Below are positions 31,406 through 42,294 of a stretch of DNA of 64,000 bases, piece by piece. The notes beneath the pieces were generated by a model. The model was not told the DNA's origin. It saw only the letters and a list, made by a program, of their open reading frames with translations, and ran no database searches. The stretch comes from Kappaphycus alvarezii (taxonomy: Eukaryota; Rhodophyta; Florideophyceae; Gigartinales; Solieriaceae): contig NADL03000523.1 in NCBI GenBank assembly GCA_002205965.3, positions 1,302,001 to 1,366,000 of the forward strand, given 5' to 3'. A program made the translations under genes and the position numbers. Positions within the stretch are counted from its first letter, which is position 1. Every line of letters starts with the position of its first letter.

Positions 31406-33419
31406 CTCTAACTTTAGACTTTCCCTTTACGATAAGTAATATGTGATAAGCATTGGAATTGTCTTGAAACAAATAAACTCCGTATCGACTACAAGTTAAA
31501 TCAAAATTATAAACCTGGAATACACAATTTGCGCACATTTTGATCGAAACCAGGGATTTATTCATGTATGTGGGTTCTCTTCTACATACTGCGCAGAATT
31601 TAAAGAAAGTTTATCATTTCTTTATTAATCGATTTTACTTTTCAATTATTACCGTAATAAGGGAATAAACGCAGTGTCTGGGAAGTTCAAAAGACGCAAA
31701 CTAAGCTAAGATGCTCTGTCTGTGAGTTAAGGGTGTAGATCTGGACGTTTTTCATGAGACGGTGCACCGAAGGCGTTGATCTTATGTCATCCCATATTTT
31801 TTGCAGGACGGTGTAAGTACAAGCCAGTGGAAGATACACACTGATGAAGAAAAATCCTGACTACAGTGTCTCTCAGTGGAATAAGGCCTTACAAGGAAAG
31901 ATATAAGCTAAAACATTGGGCCCCAATCTTTCCTGGGAATTTTACAACTTAATAATCACTTTCCAGGCTTTATTTTAACTCTGAGGGAAGAAGCTACGCA
32001 TAATATTGAATACGAAATGGAGTATACCTGAATCAAACCCGAATCTAGATCAATAATCCTAATTAGGATCAATATCCAAGAAATAGATGAAGATAAGTCA
32101 TATCCTGGACCAAAAAAGTTTATATTGAACGTTTAGATACAGGAAACGGCTTTTTTCATATAATCTGCAGAAACGCCATTTAGTTTCATCCATGCCTCTT
32201 GGTTTGGCGCCAAATTATAAGTAATTACCAAGTGCGCTCACCAAAAGACGTCCAAAGTGGCTGTTAAATTTCCTGAGGTGAGAAATATGGCGCAATTGTT
32301 GCACAAGCGATGGAAAATTCACTCTTTCGGTCGTTAATTTAGGGAAAATACATAGTTAACTGGCCTCAACTGCTTGCGAAAAGCTGTAGGATCTCAACTA
32401 GAAGTCTATATTTTGGAATAAGACGATGAGGATTCGAAATATAAGGTTTATGGTCGCAGATTGAGGCAAAAAAATCTTAACACAACGAAAAGACTGATCG
32501 CATCTTTTCTTTACATTTAAAATGATCAATTACTTCACATTACCCCGTCCATGAGGATCAAAACTCACAAAATAGCGGTCCGGGTTGGAACATACAAACA
32601 TCGCCACAGGGGCATCGAGGGCCACCAATTGATCAAAGGAGGTATGCTATGACTTGTTTCACATTGCAAAGACCATCCTCGTATAATCAAAGACTATGAA
32701 GCGCTATCATCTGTGGAGAGGCTGGACGTGAAATCGGGAGGTTCTGTTATCTTTAAGCATATAGTATTCGGGGTAAATCATAACGCCTGAGGTAGAAATT
32801 GTCAGTTCTAATGTGTCGTAGAAGGACAAAAATAAGCCCTCGAATTACGGGCCTGCACAGAAAAAGAGAAAATGCGCGGAGCACCTCACTCGGTTAGACC
32901 AGAAAGACGCTGATGGTAAGCCGTTAAGTTACCACTAATTCTTATTATTCACCCCGCTATTTTAGTAGTGTACCTCTACATTTCCGTGGAGAAACTTCGG
33001 ACGGAAAATCGGAGGCGGGAACTGTCACGGCATGCTAGCATCAAGATTTGCTGCGACATGAAGAAGTTTATTTCTTTAATTTTATTCTCCGTCACTTCAT
33101 TCTTGTCCGTCGCAGAAAATTTCCATCTGGTTCCCCACTGAATCACGTAAGAATTGTAGTTAGTACGCCTCCACAGGTCTTACAGCCTATATTATTAAAA
33201 TATGTCTTCCAACAGGAGAACAACCAAATTATGTAACTTTAACCAGCTAGAACTATGCTGAAGCGAGAACATGTGACCACTGCAGTTGTCTGTCGCAAAT
33301 TTTGGTATGGCCTAAATTACGACTTACAACTGCATGCAAAGAGTTTTTCAGTGTTAATAAGAAATATTAAAGAAGCTATTTACAGAAAAATAATATTTCA
33401 GCTTCGTATGGGACCATTG
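31406..33419. other. AT-rich, no gene recognised
   Basis: Two kilobases with short frames only. A plus-strand frame at 33255-33464 is open for 69 codons but has no motif. Confidence 0.5.
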
Positions 33420-33620
33420 CAGTTTTCATTGCCGTCACTACTCTGGCACGCTATGACACGCTGATGTAATGAAAGCCTCCAGGAGACGCAGAACCGTTTC
33501 TATTTTAATCTTTGCCTTTCTCCAAACTCCGCCGAGATTCCCCTTGCTACAAGTATCAGATGATGAAATAACCTTTCTCATAATACTCCATCTACTCTTG
33601 AAACAGGAGAGAAAAAATAC
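33420..33620 (+). mobile_element. Non-LTR element 3' end fragment
   Basis: The plus strand shows ggagacgcagaaccgtttct then ctttctccaaactccgccga and caagtatcagatgatgaaat, the order seen in the 3' UTR of the copy at 24.3-24.4 kb. Only a trace of the protein tail precedes it. Confidence 0.55.
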
Positions 33621-34530
33621 TATTCTAAAACAGAAGGACCTAAAGAGTGCGTATTGTCTATCGCATTCGGTCCACTTATTCATAATATAAACTCAAGAAA
33701 ATGTCTATTCGTTAGCTCTGGTTCTCTATTGAAGCCAGTTGGGCCAAGGCAGTTTTTGGCACTCATCAAGGTCAGCATTTGCGAGGAGCCTTACAAATGC
33801 ATTATCCAGGATGCGCATTTTTTACAACGATTTATTTGATTCCATCCAACATCATTCAAAGATGACCTGGTGATTCCAGTTACTAGAGAATGCCAATCAA
33901 AGAAGATCAGGCCCAAGAGTGACACAGCCCAGAGCTGTTACGATTATCGTACCCCCGGTAAAATCACATAAAGTTATAATAGGCAACATTGAAGTTCAGA
34001 TAAGTTCAAAAAATGACGTAATACAATATAGGGTATAACTACTGTTTTAATTCCAAAAAGACTTGCCCCGGATATATATTCAACATGAATAAACGCGAGG
34101 TGCATATATGTACATATGTGTGTTTACATATGTGCTAGTTAGAAAGGCACGTTACTCAGTAGCGAGGAAATGGTAGTATTGTTTCAGAAATTCCACAAGC
34201 AAAAATACACAACAAATGATTCAACATGTCGAGTACAGGCTGATTAAACGGGTTACAAGTTAATTCATCATCATATTTCGTATACATTCCCGTTTTGTAG
34301 AATTTCAACGTAAGAATCCAATTAGCAGTTCAGCAATACACTAATATCGTGAATTTGTCAAGCCGACTGGTTTTACTGCATCGAAAAAACCAGAAATTGA
34401 CAAATTAAAAGTTCTCTAATTTTGAGTGGAACGATGTGCACTGGTAAATCCAGAGGAATTAAAAACTATTAACATCTAAGATTCAATTGATAAGTCATAG
34501 AATAAAGAAATAAAACATAACTGAAGTAGA

Positions 34531-36763
34531 TTAACAACTGATATCAAGCCCACATCCAAAAAATGTAGTATCCCAATGTGTTTTCAAGCTTGCATTCTCG
34601 TTGACCAGACCATGTAAAGCAGAAAAAAATAAGAAGTAGAAAGAATTTCTGAGTATTCGTGAGGATCTACTACGCAAAAGTCCATAATGCTGACCCAGAC
34701 TATAAAAATGAAGACTTGACATTATTCTTCGATAAAATCCCGCTAAAATGATAGTAATTTATAAAGAAAAACAACTACCGTAGGAGAACAAAACTCTGAA
34801 CCTGTCTTCAAATTCATTCTCCTTTTCCTAATTCCTATAATGGGCAATCCGAGCTTTGTAATACTGTTTTTCATCATCCAAAAATTTGATTCTGTATAAA
34901 ATATGACTGTACTGTATACTATATTGAAGTCCTTAGGAGTTTTTCATGCCTAAACTTTTGAGAAGGAATTTTATATAATTGTTTTGTTCTGTATTCTATG
35001 CATTCAAAGTAGTATGAAATATAATGCTAGATGCCTGTCGAAGTAAAAATCGATTACGGTAAGAATCGAGATCTTTTTGGTCCGAGGATTTCAGTTCTGT
35101 TCCCGGTAATAATTATATGTCATGGGCATCGATCCCATTTCTTCCTCTAGGTAGAATTTAAATTAGATTATCAGAATGAAGCTATTTTCCGTTTCAATAG
35201 GTATATGTTGAAGAGAAAATAATTATTCAGAGTCTGATAAATTTTTGCCGATTATTGATCCGTTATAAACCGCCCTTGGCGATGGAAATCACAATCAAAC
35301 AATACTACTCTATATTATTTTGGTTCAAGTGCTTAATTACATATATATTTTATTCTATACAGGTTTCTGAAATTTCGTCAACAAAAATATAAATAAATTC
35401 ATGCTATAAATCATTCTATTTAAGATTTCATACTCAATTTAATATGATTAGGCTGAAGGGCGGGAATTGTCAATCGCTGCATCAAAAAAGTTTCCATTTG
35501 ATCCAAGAACCGTGACGAGAATTCATTTTTGCCGCGTTTTAGCGTTGGTTTGGGAGACGGCCATGATTCTCCTTTTTTGCTTGGTTCATGAGCAAATATT
35601 TCCACATAATCGCCAAAAGTAACTGGGATATCGGTCAAATACTTTGATATCAGGATAAGGTTTAAATTCCTATTGATAATCAGCTTGTCTTGAGATTCTT
35701 TTAAATCAATAGTATAAAACGATAAACATAACTATAGATTGGTTAGTTGTGACCAGTGGCACGTTTATATGAAGTGAAAACATGATTAAAAAAAAAATAA
35801 TTTGATACTTTAACCATTCGATTTACTCGTTCAGTATCACTTACAAAAGTATCGGATATTTTTTAAACGTATGAAATTATCTACTAACAACGATTATCGT
35901 GGTGGTAGTAACCAATAGGACAAAATAAAATTACTTTTTCCTAAAGAAGTTTCCTGATAATGTCATTTTCTATAACTCCAGATCTCAAATTATATTACTA
36001 TGATTCCCACAATGTGTTAACTAGAGAGTCTCGAAAGAGTTTATTCAGCTTTCTTTTTTAAAGGAGGGCGCATTGAACCAGTTCAATACCTGGTAACTGA
36101 GTCCATAATGCGAAAAAATCCAAGTTTTCCACAACGAAGTGATCAAATCGGACCAAATAACTAAAGCTACAAGATAAAGAAATTATAGATACTGCTCGAG
36201 TATGACCTGCTTTTTCCGATATCGCAAATTTCACATGAGTCGATTAAGTCTGAAAAGTAGTTTTTACTTTCATACCATATAAAATTTCTCTGTAAAAATA
36301 ATATCATTTTATCGAAATTTTGGTGACCTTAAATTTTTTCACCTCATCAATTCTTTTACTGATCTCTGTCAAAGATCTATTTTTTTGTTGCACTTTTATT
36401 TGGAAAAAAATATTTGGTAGAAAGGAAATATCAGTAGAGTCAGAAGATTTTAAAAATATATTTCCGAGTATATAAAGATAGTGAGCATGACCCACCAATG
36501 CTACGAATGTATTTAATTATTTCAGATTTTAACTCAATATAGTCCTACGCCATATGAATAATATTTTCTTTTATTGTAAAGTTTCTTCCAATAACCCACT
36601 GCGATGATCCCGTGAGAATTTCGGCCTTGAAGGAAACCCGGGGAGATTTGGGCCCATAGCTATTTAAATTTTGAGGTAAAAAGATCCAAGAATAAACAGT
36701 TCCAACTTTAATAATAGGTAATTGCTTGAATTGGCTCAAATAAAAGTATGAAAAGAAAACCAA
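34531..36763 (-). pseudogene. Old copia element of the 40.4-kb family
   Basis: Three minus-strand pieces occur in the correct order. At 36763-36545 is protease-region text ending LTGSSQWVIGRNFTIKENII, like LDGSSQWVIGRNVTRHSEIL at 42.0 kb. At 35638-35420 is the integrase end, FGDYVEIFAHEPSKKGESW, like AGDMIEVFSRTGMDKTGTW at 43.0 kb. At 34722-34531 is reverse transcriptase text HGLVNENASLKTHW, like YGLVNANAKWQMK at 44.1 kb. Everything between is degraded and AT-rich. The element is a far older member of the family that inserted at 40.4 kb. Confidence 0.7.
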
Positions 36764-37139
36764 TTTAACAATAGATGATGGATGGAGATAGTTTTACAGC
36801 TGGAACGATGTAAATATATTTCTACCAACTTAAGACTGTATATTCTCTAGACCAGAGTAAATCTGCTACCAAAAGTCAGGCAACAATTCAATAATTTGGG
36901 TAGACATATTTCAGAGCTTGCAATAATTGTTACAAGCTGGCAATAATTGTTACATTATTTTCCTGGTAGGCATTATTCTAGATCATAATTTTGTTAGACA
37001 ATAGAAATACAATAATTATATCCAGTAACCGTAAAATACCAAGTGCAGGAAATCGAAAATAGTCTACCCTGAATATGTCAAAAAATAGGGCCAAAATTAA
37101 AAGGATGAAAATATTCCTCGATGATTTAGGATAAATATA

Positions 37140-37930
37140 AAGGGGAAACATTGGGGTGTTTTAATGATTGAAAAATAGCGTAGCCTACATTCCAAAGCGC
37201 CTCAAGTAATTGGTACAAGTGGTCGGCATGTGGGAACCAAGAAACGGAATCAATCCGGTTCAAAGTCGCTAGAAGACTGGCTCGAGGCCAGCCAGCAGGC
37301 AGTCCGCGTTGGACTTGGCAGCGGCCACAGCGTACCTTTGCATGAATATCCCTCGAACCTTCCCGTACGATTCCATGGCCCTGACTGCAACGCTTCTTGC
37401 CACCTCGGTTATCACTGCTTATGCGTCTGGATGCAAACTACCGAGAGTGGATATGGGCACGGGGACGAGTCTGCCTCGAGAGGAAGTAGCAATGAAGGGT
37501 TGATACTTTCTGTGCTTCGCCGCTCGGGCTGCGGTAATGGAGATCAACAGATTGAACGTGTTGACTCTCCTGTTCGATGGCGCGAGGGGATTGACAAAGA
37601 TGATGTCGAAGAAGTCAATCCCCCTACAGCCTCCCATTGCCCGAATATCCGGTCTCGCGCGGTGGAGGACCTCTAGCGTCTCTACGACCGAATGACGGGC
37701 GGTTCTGGCCAGGTCCCTCGCCAAAAGACTCACTTGCCGGTCGTGACGAATGCTCCTGTAAGGGCCGTGCAGGCAGTAGAGGAGGTGGGCACCATAGGCG
37801 TCCAACAAGTGAGGGCAATTTGGTCTTGGGCATGGTTTGCAAGGAGCAAACAGCGGGACTTGGCAGTGTTATCGGAGCCACTGGGAAAATTGCCGGGCCT
37901 CGATGTGCGTTTGTAGTCCGGGAATATATA
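37140..37930 (-). mobile_element. Non-LTR element C terminus and 3' UTR
   Basis: On the minus strand the sequence begins near 37925 with THIEARQFSQWL, followed by a cysteine/histidine cluster (PCPRPNC, then YGAHLLYC), the endonuclease core RPDIRAMGG and IDFFDIIFVNPLAPS, RLVPVPISTLGSLHPDA, and a tail ending ADCLLAGLEPVF near 37265. One stop lies after HPDA. The 3' UTR runs to about 37140 and ends with the family motif around ttaaaacaccccaatgtttc. It is closely related to the copy at 7982-8896. Confidence 0.85.
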
Positions 37931-38395
37931 TAAAGTGTAGGCCTCGAATGAAAACATTACACCACAATTTAGTATCACTGCATGAACCGTTGACGTTTCT
38001 GTTGCCCACCCCTCCGCTCGCCGCCACATTTGCCAAGTACGGTTACCGCAGGCACTGCCGTGACACTCGCAGAGCGCGAGAAACATCGTCATTATGGCGG
38101 TTACTGCGACCAAATCGATATCGTCCTCTTCCCTGTCGGGATTGATTTCTATGGCGCCTTTGGCGATGACAGCCAGGGTTGCCGACTTGCTTCCTTCGCT
38201 GCTTCCCGTCGCGGTTCCTCCCCTCAACAGGAGCTTCGCGAATTTGATACCTGTCTCGCGTTTAGTCTCCAAGTGATGCAGGCGCGACAGGGTTCCACCC
38301 GCCGCCTGCACTCGCCGTTAATTTCTGAATATCCTCCGCACGCTTCTGTGCCATATGGTACAACTCGTAAAGATCTACCACCACGCATGAACCTT
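37931..38395 (-). pseudogene. Unidentified ORF with LYELY-QKRAE motif
   Basis: The minus-strand reading starts VVDLYELYHMAQKRAEDIQK at 38370-38310, shifts by one base, and continues as GTLSRLHHLETKRETGIKFA with a later acidic stretch PDREEDDIDLV. It shares its beginning with 24060-23980. It lies immediately upstream of the non-LTR C terminus, so it could be part of an ORF1-like protein brought next to it by deletion. No known domain is seen. Confidence 0.4.
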
Positions 38396-38569
38396 GATTC
38401 GGACTAGAATACTTGCTCATTTTTCAGATTAATACGCACATAATTCTTGAAGTCAGTATCCAAAGATACTGGCGTTGGTTTTGGAGCTTCCGCCCAGCCT
38501 TTTCATTTAAACGTTTCTGTATCACATCGTCTTTTTAGGTTGTCGATCTTTTTCACCTTTATAAATGTG

Positions 38570-38908
38570 TGAAGGCGAATAATAGAAGAGAAAACGTTTG
38601 GGTGTTTTACTGTAGGAAGATATTTCCGACCTATCCCATGGTTTTCCAGACAACCGCAATCGACTCAAAGAGGGTATACCTACAGCGTAATGGGGAAGGA
38701 ACTACGCTTCCTAAAACGCTACCTTCAGGCCAGCCATCAAGCAGGCCGCATTGGACATGACGGCTGCTGCAGCGTGCCTTTGCATCACAACCCCCCGAAC
38801 CTTTCCGTACGTCTCCAGCGCCCTCACAGCCACGTTTCTTGCCACGTCATTTAGCACTGCACATGCATCCGGGTGCCAACCTCCAAGAGTGGAGATTGGC
38901 ATTGGCAC
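38570..38908 (-). mobile_element. Non-LTR element 3' end
   Basis: The frame at 38711-38908 reads PMPISTLGGWHPDACAVLND and ends NAACLMAGLKVAF, the last 65 residues of the non-LTR protein with no internal stop. The 3' UTR follows to about 38570 with the terminal motif tcctacagtaaaacacccaa. It is a 5'-truncated insertion. Confidence 0.8.
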
Positions 38909-39443
38909 AGGCTCGTGCCTGTGCCAATCTAGAAGTGAGCAGTTTAGTTATAAATGACAGTTGAAGCAGAAAATTGCGTTCCTTGTTCGGCTGCATCTGT
39001 TGGTTTTCGAATATGACCACCACGCTCCTCGAGGAATGTTTGAACAGTATGCAGTCCCAGCGTTTTGATCATGGGATATTGTATCGGTAACAGAAGGGGT
39101 TTGCCTGCCCCATGGGAAAGGTCCAGCCTCTCTTGGAGGACTGTCGAGATGGTTGCAGCACGGCTCTCTGTCGGATTTCCTGCCTTAGCTTTTACTGACC
39201 GTCCTCCGTTAGCTTAAAATTGAGGTAGTAATTTGAAATGGGTTGAATTTCATAATTGCAGATATTGTAGGGGAGACACTGCTGCATTCAGAGCATTCAG
39301 TGTATTCCGTCAAGAGAGACTTTGGCAAAATTCTCGCATTTCATGAAGGCAAGTGACCAGGTGTTCTCACAGGTGACATGCTGTTGCAGAATCGAGTGCA
39401 AACACAGCGGCTTGTGGTTAAAGTTTCAGGTAGACACACTCCA

Positions 39444-39876
39444 TCAACGGGGCTCGATAGGAAACGATTGATGGAAACTGCAAAGTAATGAACGACTAAG
39501 AAAGGCCGGTGGAAAGAGTAGAACGCTCTTCACTACGCGACGTAACGCGTTTAGAAGTACCGTATTGAATCTCAAGTCTGCGCAAAAATCCAGGAGTGTG
39601 TTGCAGATAGAGTCGAATCTATCTTTCAAGAGTACACACACTTAAACCTTGCCCGTTCCAGATAGTCAATGAGTAAACTTCATCATCGTCATCATCAATG
39701 TACAGAGAGTTTGGCAAAATGCGCATGGGATTGACTTTCCAGCGACCCAACGGAAAATGTTTGGTTACCAACACTCTATGACCTGCGCGATGTGCGGGAC
39801 AACGTCTGAACCCACAGAACCGATGCCCTAAGCATGGCCAATTCCTCAAAAAAATTCCATATAGTAGTTGTGGCAT
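39444..39876 (-). pseudogene. Unidentified coding remnant, possible continuation of the interrupted ORF
   Basis: Two overlapping minus-strand frames (39876-39619 and 39641-39444) contain SLYIDDDDDEVYSLTIWNGQ and LLKDRFDSICNTLLDFCADL. Composition looks protein-like, but no domain is recognised. They lie just downstream of the interrupted ORF that ends at 39896 and may be its shifted 3' part. Confidence 0.3.
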
Positions 39877-40417
39877 ACGCCTCCGACAGAACCCATCATT
39901 GACATGCCAGCGACCTACACTCTATGTACACATGCGGGCAAGAGTCATTTGCCGCACGCAATCCGCTTATGAAACCATCTTCGCATTCCGTACGCCACAA
40001 TTGCCTACTCGTGTACGGATTCGCGGCACACTTGTACGTTGGACTGCCAATGCGCAAGTCACGCTCCAACCTGGAGCATCGGATCAACATTTCATATTCC
40101 TGAATATTCTTGACCAGAAATCTACTCGCCCTCGCTCTCCGCTCAACTGCAACGCGTTTAAATAACGACTCACTCAAAAACATCCCATCCGGACAACTCG
40201 CACTCTCCCTGTTCCCAAACCACCCACTCTCCCACCGTGCGTCACCCAGCTCGTGAACTCCCGCAAGCAGACGCCCCGCAATGTACCGACGAGACAACTC
40301 CAAGCCGCCAAGTAAAGTGCCCGCGCCGTCCACGGTCCACTTTCGGGAGCCCGAACGGCTGGAAACGCTCGTGAGCAACGAGCCCGGTGGGGAGGTGAGT
40401 AAATCGCAAAACAGTCT

Positions 40418-40422
40418 GTTTG
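40418..40422 (+). other. Target-site duplication, left copy (GTTTG)
   Basis: Identical to 45578-45582. The pair defines the LTR boundaries and shows a normal integrase-type insertion. Confidence 0.9.
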
Positions 40423-40744
40423 TATTGATAATATGACCCCCTGCATTTTTCTTTGATTGCGTTTCTATATCCTTTTGAGTTCTGAGACGACCGTTCACCT
40501 GGTTTAAGATTACTTTCGTTCTCTCCTGCACTCTGACGATTCCGTGTACAAGTTGGGGGATCTGTATTCATGTTTGTTTTACTCACTGTAGGCATTCTCC
40601 CTCTAGTACAAATATGATACTCTTTTTACTGTCTCTGTAAATTCGGAAGGCAGAGACTTTCCCGAGAGTGCTTTTGTCCTTTTGTCGCAGCATCTTGAAG
40701 TACCGTAATACTCACTTTCTGTGTGATTGCTCAGACTATTGTTA
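40423..40744 (+). repeat. 5' LTR of copia element
   Basis: The LTR begins TATTGATAATATG and ends CTATTGTTA. Both ends are fixed by the target duplication, the primer site and the purine tract. They are not the usual TG...CA. The only differences from the 3' LTR are at three single positions. Confidence 0.9.
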
Positions 40745-40760
40745 GTTATGGGCCCAGCCC
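40745..40760 (+). other. Primer binding site for an internal initiator-tRNA fragment
   Basis: GTTATGGGCCCAGC follows the LTR directly. It is complementary to the anticodon stem-loop of eukaryotic initiator tRNA-Met, the site used by Drosophila copia, where the primer is a cleaved 5' half of the tRNA. The first possible gag ATG (40748-40750) lies inside it. Confidence 0.85.
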
Positions 40761-41455
40761 TTAACGCTACAAAATCTCTTCCGACTCGCCCGCGTTTCTC
40801 GTGGGATGCGAAAAGTCCACCATGGACCGACGGGAAGGGAAATCAAGAAAAATACAAGAGTGCTGTAATGGACTGGAAAGCGTTTCATGACTCTTTGCCG
40901 GATAATAGCTCCAATAAGGTTGCTACTACCGTGCAAGGTATTGTACTAAAGTCTCAGTTATATGGCGAGGCTGCTGATCTGTGTTCAGAGCTCTCGAATG
41001 AGCAGCTGAAAGGCGAAAATGGCGTTCAGCTCATCGTTGATGTTGTGTACCAACGAGACTTTATCTGTGTCATCAGTGAGGCATACGAAGGCTTTCATCG
41101 CCTGCTAAACACACACCGCAACAACATTGAGTCCTTGAAGTCTTTTGAGATTCGATTCTCCGCCGCTCTGGCGAAGTTCAACTCGATGTCTACTACCACA
41201 AAGTTGCATCAGTGTATTACAGCTCTCATGCTTTTGAGCAATGCTGCTATTGAGCACTCGCAACTTATATCTTGTCTGAACGCCGCTGCACCCATTGGTA
41301 CTGCATTCACCGACCAATCGTCAAACGATGACTTCTTGAAGGCGGTGACGTACAAGCAGTTAGCATCGGTAGTCAAGCAATGTGAGAAGGCTGCGACTAT
41401 GTTTCCCCCTAGAAATGGTGCTCTATCAGCCAGCTCTGCTAGTGCTTTCCCTTAA
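40748..41455 (+). CDS. Copia gag protein
   Basis: The frame from ATG 40748 to TAA 41453 encodes about 235 residues (MGPALNATKSLPTRPRFSWD near the start), with the helical, hydrophilic character of copia gag. No ATG later than residue 1 is needed to include the conserved-looking N terminus. The same frame is open upstream into the LTR. A zinc-knuckle-like segment follows after a frameshift near 41530 (PCTC, then YGHWRDSHDSDG in the next frame), so the stop or shift truncates the original protein. Confidence 0.7.
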   Translation: MGPALNATKSLPTRPRFSWDAKSPPWTDGKGNQEKYKSAVMDWKAFHDSLPDNSSNKVATTVQGIVLKSQLYGEAADLCSELSNEQLKGENGVQLIVDVVYQRDFICVISEAYEGFHRLLNTHRNNIESLKSFEIRFSAALAKFNSMSTTTKLHQCITALMLLSNAAIEHSQLISCLNAAAPIGTAFTDQSSNDDFLKAVTYKQLASVVKQCEKAATMFPPRNGALSASSASAFP

Positions 41456-41519
41456 AAGTATTATCATGGACGCGGTAACAACATGCGCCGCCCTTCCAAT
41501 GCCGCACTAAAGAAAAATC

Positions 41520-42243
41520 CGTGCACATGTGCTCCAAGTATGGGCACTGGAGGGATAGCCATGACTCTGATGGCTCTCTCAAAGAAGGAACAAAGTCCTT
41601 CGACACTGCAGAGTAATTTGCTGCTGCTATTAGCGGTAGATCCTCAGGATATGGCGGTAAGAATGGCTCAGCGAAAAAGAAAACTGTTTCTTTTAACAAT
41701 GCTGTGTTGACGAGCTTTAACTGTGGAAGCTCTACAACGGATCATTACTGAGAAGCTCAAACTAAAGGTCCCTTAGTCGATGACGGTGCACCTTATTCTG
41801 CTATTGGCCATGTTGAGCTTATGCTGCTGCGCAATCATCTTGGCCTTGATGACAAAGTTTATACTGAGCCCATTCCAAACTTTCTCCACGGATATACACA
41901 CTGGCAGTATGGAGTTGGTAAGCATTCCAGTGACGCTCGCCCTATTATTGGTTCTGTTCCCCTCATGGCTCGCACGGACAGCGGCCTTGAGGTTACTATC
42001 AGGCATTTAGTTCTGGATGGCTCTAGTCAATGGGTGATTGGCAGGAACGTGACGCGTCATTCTGAGATTTTGCATTCCGAGCGAAATGCTTTGAAGATTA
42101 TGGTAGAGGAAAGGCCTGAATATCTTTCACTTTTGGAAAGCAATCTCCTCAGTTACTTACCCATCTCCGTATTTGAGTCGCAACCCGCCAATGAATCAGT
42201 GAAGTCTTGCCTCAGTGGCAATATACACAATGACTGGCCTTGA
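41520..42243 (+). pseudogene. Copia zinc knuckle and protease region, three in-frame stops
   Basis: The frame that leads into integrase is interrupted by TAA at 41614-41616, TGA at 41749-41751 and TGA at 42241-42243. It contains KYGHWRDSHDSDG (zinc knuckle type C-C-H-H), then VDDGAPYSAIGHVEL at 41776-41820, the likely aspartic-protease active site with DDG in place of DTG/DSG, and LDGSSQWVIGRNVTRHSEI near 42020. The last block recurs at 36.55 kb in an old relative. The domain would process the polyprotein. Confidence 0.7.
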
Positions 42244-42294
42244 AAAAAGGTCAAAGCAATCGTCGATAAGTTACATTTTCATGTCTGTAGACAT

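Noticed and set aside
37230-37933. Plus-strand ORFs of 148, 98 and 74 codons
   Set aside because: They are shadows of the minus-strand non-LTR C terminus, which has clear motifs on the other strand.
41614-42243. An alternative genetic code explaining in-frame stops
   Set aside because: Stops in the elements include TAA, TAG and TGA without a consistent residue, and the long intact frames avoid all three.
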